Under the pieces are notes generated by a model, which saw nothing but the letters and a program-made list of their open reading frames with translations, ran no database searches and was not told the DNA's origin. From NCBI GenBank assembly GCA_016218005.1, contig JACRFF010000044.1, positions 1-7,534 on the forward strand: a DNA stretch of 7,534 bases, in the 5' to 3' direction. The translations under genes were made by a program, and so were the position numbers. Shown piece by piece: positions 5,229-7,534 of the stretch; position 1 is the stretch's first letter, and every line of letters starts with the position of its first letter. The stretch is from Ignavibacteriales bacterium (GTDB lineage: Bacteria > Bacteroidota > Ignavibacteria > UBA10030).

Positions 5229-5921
5229 TCATTTCACGCCAAGCAGTTCAACTTCGAAGATCAGCGTTGCGCCCGGTCCGATATCTGCGCCGGCGCCGCG
5301 TTCACCGTACGCTAACTCCGACGGTATGAAGAACTGAAACTTCGACCCGACCGGCATCAGTTGCAATCCTTCCGTCCAGCCGCGAATGACTTGGTTCAGC
5401 GGAAAGGTGGTCGGTTCGCCGCGCTTGTAGGAGCTATCGAACTCTTTGCCGTCGATCAGCGTTCCGCGGTAATGTACGGTTACGGTAGATTTTGCGGTGG
5501 GCTTCGGCCCGGCTCCCATCTTCAACACTTTGTATTGCAATCCGCTGGCCGTAACGAGAACGCCTTCTTTCTTTTTGTTGGCGTCAAGAAATGTTTTTCC
5601 TTCGTTGCGATTTTTCTCAGACGCTTTTTTCCCGACCTCTTGCTGTTTCGCCATCAGGTCTTGTTGGAATTTCATGATCGTTGCCTGCATCTCGGAATCG
5701 CTCATGGCTGTGGAGGCGCCGGCAAGGGCATCCTGCATTCCACGCAAGAGCGCGTTCGCATCGATATCGATAGTTTGCAGCTTGAAATTCTTGCCAAGGT
5801 CTGCACCCAAGCTGTAACTGAGGCGTTCCTTTTCGGTCTTCAACGGCGTTCCTTTGGTTTGTGCAATAAGATTGAGCATCGAGAAAGTTATGATCGACAC
5901 CACCAACAGCGCGTGTTTCAT
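5229..5921 (-). CDS. Exported FKBP-type peptidyl-prolyl cis-trans isomerase (FkpA/Mip-like)
   Basis: A 230-residue periplasmic folding catalyst that isomerises Xaa-Pro bonds and probably chaperones envelope proteins. Residues 1-20 are a signal peptide with cleavage before Gln21; there is no lipobox Cys, unlike many lipoprotein FKBPs. An FKBP_N-type dimerisation domain covers about 28-115 (RLSYSLGADLGKNF, then ALLRGMQDAL, then a long Lys/Gln/Glu-rich helix). The FKBP domain covers about 127-229. The active-site aromatic set of FKBP12 is complete: Tyr151 (HYRGTL), Phe161 and Asp162 (EFDSS), Phe173, Val178-Ile179 and Trp182 (VIRGW), Tyr205 (AYGERGAG) and Phe222. Strong activity is therefore expected. 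The ATG at 5921 has AAAGGAG upstream with proper spacing. It is the first gene of the FKBP-dedA-acetyltransferase unit, 88 nt after the priA stop, with a promoter-like element in that gap. Confidence 0.94.
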   Translation of the reverse strand: MKHALLVVSIITFSMLNLIAQTKGTPLKTEKERLSYSLGADLGKNFKLQTIDIDANALLRGMQDALAGASTAMSDSEMQATIMKFQQDLMAKQQEVGKKASEKNRNEGKTFLDANKKKEGVLVTASGLQYKVLKMGAGPKPTAKSTVTVHYRGTLIDGKEFDSSYKRGEPTTFPLNQVIRGWTEGLQLMPVGSKFQFFIPSELAYGERGAGADIGPGATLIFEVELLGVK

Positions 5922-5959
5922 GCGGCTCCTTTATTTTTGTCCGTGAAAAATGCGCGGAT

Positions 5960-5988
5960 AAGATACGGCTTTTTGGAAAGGGAACAAA
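5960..5988 (-). promoter_or_regulatory. Predicted promoter of the FKBP-dedA-acetyltransferase unit
   Basis: On the minus strand TTTG (5988-5985) is separated by exactly 19 nt from TATCTT (5965-5960), matching the spacing and part of the Bacteroidetes TTTG-N19-TAnnTTTG promoter. The last two consensus bases are not matched. It would give a leader of about 30 nt to the ATG at 5921 and would let the unit be expressed independently of priA. Confidence 0.4.
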
Positions 5989-6009
5989 GATGCGGCGCCA
6001 TCGCCGTCT

Positions 6010-7534
6010 CTACATCATGCCGTACGGATCGACGTCAATCGTTACGGACGTATGCTTGAACTGATGCGTGCGAGACCGATGCAGTTCGTCGCTCAATGCC
6101 GTAAGCGCCGCGTGGACAATTCTGCCCGAAGGATCTTTCGACTTCAGGTCTTTGATCACGACATGTTTCCGATAGCGTCCGCGAAGGCGTAGGATCGCCG
6201 CATCGGCCGGACCAAGAATAGTGAACGCGCTCGAGGCGTTGCGCTTCTGCAAAAAATGCACCACCCATTGCGCCGCCGTGTGAACTTCCGCTTCATCGGC
6301 GCCTGCGCATTCAACAAGCACGATGCGCGAGTACGGCGGATAGTCGAGTTCGCGCCGGTGCTCCAATTCTTCGTGGTAGAATGAATGAAAATCGTGGAGG
6401 GCAACGTGCTTCAACGCGTAATGCTGAGGCTGAAGAGTTTGGATGATGACTTCTCCTTCCAGCGCACTGCGTCCGGCCCTGCCGGCAACTTGCGTAAGAA
6501 GCTGAAACGTTTGCTCGCTCGCTCGAAAATCCGGCAGCAGCATTTGTGTGTCTGCCGAGATAACCCCCACAAGCGTAACACGCGGAAAGTCCAAACCCTT
6601 GGCCACCATTTGCGTGCCGAGCAGAATGTCGGCGTCGCCTTCAGCAAATTGGCGCAGCATTGTTTCGTGCGCTCCCTTGCGCGACGTCGTGTCTTTGTCC
6701 ATCCGAACTAATCGCGCCCGCGGAAACACGGCCGATAATTCTTGCTCGATCTGCTGCGTGCCGAAGGCATAGTAACGCACGTCGGCGCCGGCGCACGCAG
6801 GGCAAACCGACGGCGGTCGCTTGACAATGCCGCAGTAGTGGCAGCGCAAATGTTTTCGCGTAGCGTGGTAGGTCAGTGTCACGTCGCAATGCTCGCACCG
6901 TTCCACGTAACCGCAATCGAAGCATTCGACAATGTGGGAGAACCCGCGTCGATTTTGGAGGAGGATAATGCCTTCATTCTTTTGGAGCCGCGCCGTGATA
7001 TGATCCTGCAACAACGGTGAGATCGAGCGCTGCGGCAGATGCTTGGGAAATGCGGATCCATCGGCCTGCACTTTACGCTTGGCTTCTTCAAATTGCCGCC
7101 GCCTATTGCCGGACATATCAACGATCGTGATTGCCGGCAGACGCGCGTTGTCCACGCGTTCAGGAAGTTCAAGCAGCGTGTATTTGCCGTTCAGCGCATT
7201 TGCATAGCTTTCCGTAGATGGAGTTGCCGAGCCAAGAATGACGACGGCGTCGGTTCGCTGTGCCCGCACGATCGCCACATCGCGCGCGTGGTAGCGCGGA
7301 GTCGCATCGTACTGCTTGTAAGAACCCTCGTGCTCTTCGTCCACCACGATCAATCCGAGATTGGACAGCGGCGCGAACACCGCCGAGCGCGGGCCGATCA
7401 CGATCTTGGCTTTGCCGCCGTGCACCATGCACCACGCATCGTACCGTTCGCCTGCCGACATCTGGCTGTGCATGACCGCTACATCCGAGCCGAAGTGCGA
7501 TTTGAATCGTTTCACCGTTTGCGGCGTCAGCGAA
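6010..7534 (-). CDS. priA: Primosomal protein N' (PriA replication-restart helicase), N-terminus cut by window edge
   Basis: PriA is the superfamily 2 3'-to-5' DNA helicase that recognises stalled or collapsed forks and loads the replicative helicase. About 507 residues are visible, ending with the TAG at 6010-6012; full-length PriA is about 730-830 residues, so the DNA-binding N-terminus and Walker A motif lie beyond base 7534. The frame is open to the edge: SLTPQTV precedes the GTG at 7515, which is an internal Val, not a start. Counting from that Val as 1: motif II DEEHE (59-63), motif III GSATPSTES (95-103), the double zinc module with all eight Cys (188, 191, 197, 200, 215, 218, 228, 231), GTQMVAKGLDFP (300-311, motif V) and QVAGRAGR (motif VI, about 342-349). 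The C-terminal IDVDPYGMM is the usual PriA end. Nothing appears broken or unusual in the visible part. Confidence 0.97.
   Translation of the reverse strand, partial: SLTPQTVKRFKSHFGSDVAVMHSQMSAGERYDAWCMVHGGKAKIVIGPRSAVFAPLSNLGLIVVDEEHEGSYKQYDATPRYHARDVAIVRAQRTDAVVILGSATPSTESYANALNGKYTLLELPERVDNARLPAITIVDMSGNRRRQFEEAKRKVQADGSAFPKHLPQRSISPLLQDHITARLQKNEGIILLQNRRGFSHIVECFDCGYVERCEHCDVTLTYHATRKHLRCHYCGIVKRPPSVCPACAGADVRYYAFGTQQIEQELSAVFPRARLVRMDKDTTSRKGAHETMLRQFAEGDADILLGTQMVAKGLDFPRVTLVGVISADTQMLLPDFRASEQTFQLLTQVAGRAGRSALEGEVIIQTLQPQHYALKHVALHDFHSFYHEELEHRRELDYPPYSRIVLVECAGADEAEVHTAAQWVVHFLQKRNASSAFTILGPADAAILRLRGRYRKHVVIKDLKSKDPSGRIVHAALTALSDELHRSRTHQFKHTSVTIDVDPYGMM

Noticed and set aside
4512..5315. 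A 267-codon plus-strand open frame opposite dedA and the end of the FKBP gene
   Set aside because: Its product is extremely rich in Arg, His, Asp and Gln with no recognisable domain, and the opposite strand encodes a complete DedA protein; it is a codon-bias shadow.
5956..5966. GTATCTTATC-like word upstream of the FKBP gene resembling half of the arsR operator
   Set aside because: Only a half-site with no matching inverted arm; better explained as a shared TATCTT -10 element than as ArsR control.
5361..6059. A 232-codon plus-strand open frame opposite the FKBP gene
   Set aside because: No family resemblance; the minus strand carries a complete FKBP with ribosome binding site.
7513..7515. 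GTG as a start codon for a short PriA
   Set aside because: The frame stays open to the window edge and encodes SLTPQTV, conserved PriA sequence, so the GTG is an internal Val.

Overview
The window is a stretch of bacterial chromosome of moderately high GC, densely coded, with eight protein genes (two cut by the window edges) and no sign of mobile DNA, CRISPR, rRNA or tRNA. The host is most likely a member of the Bacteroidota / Ignavibacteriota / Chlorobi (FCB) group, but this is tentative. In its favour: all three exported proteins have signal peptides whose best cleavage site leaves Gln at +1 (the 'Q-rule' known from Bacteroidetes), the ArsR is of the cysteine-rich kind I associate with that group, and promoter-like TTG/TATCTT elements sit ahead of two genes. 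Most genes carry clear Shine-Dalgarno sequences (AAGGAG-like), which is less usual for classical Bacteroidetes and points rather to the Chlorobi/Ignavibacteria side.

Layout. (1) 1-1147, minus strand: an arsenic detoxification pair, arsR (As(III)-responsive repressor) followed after 29 nt by arsM (arsenite S-adenosylmethionine methyltransferase; its last residues lie beyond base 1). A promoter-like element and two interlocking perfect palindromes, a likely ArsR operator, lie just upstream of arsR. (2) 1307-3841, plus strand: two secreted peptidases in tandem, an M28 zinc peptidase of the carboxypeptidase Q type and a C1 (papain/bleomycin-hydrolase-like) cysteine peptidase, 42 nt apart and probably cotranscribed. 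(3) 3842-4013: convergent intergenic region with hairpins and GC-rich inverted repeats. (4) 4014-5988, minus strand: a likely three-gene unit of an exported FKBP-type prolyl isomerase, a DedA-family membrane protein and a GNAT acetyltransferase, with a promoter-like element upstream of the FKBP gene. (5) 6010-7534, minus strand: the C-terminal two thirds of PriA, the replication-restart helicase; its N-terminus lies beyond base 7534.

Functionally the region is a mix of stress defence (ArsR/ArsM), envelope proteolysis and protein folding (M28, C1, FKBP), envelope homeostasis (DedA) and genome maintenance (PriA). I do not see convincing evidence of a new multi-gene system. The points most worth a second look are the arsR operator together with the repressor's unusual set of cysteines, the Asp in place of the usual catalytic Asn in the C1 peptidase, the hairpins in the convergent gap, the GC-rich hairpin in front of a dedA start that lacks a ribosome binding site, and the consistent Gln-after-signal-peptide pattern.
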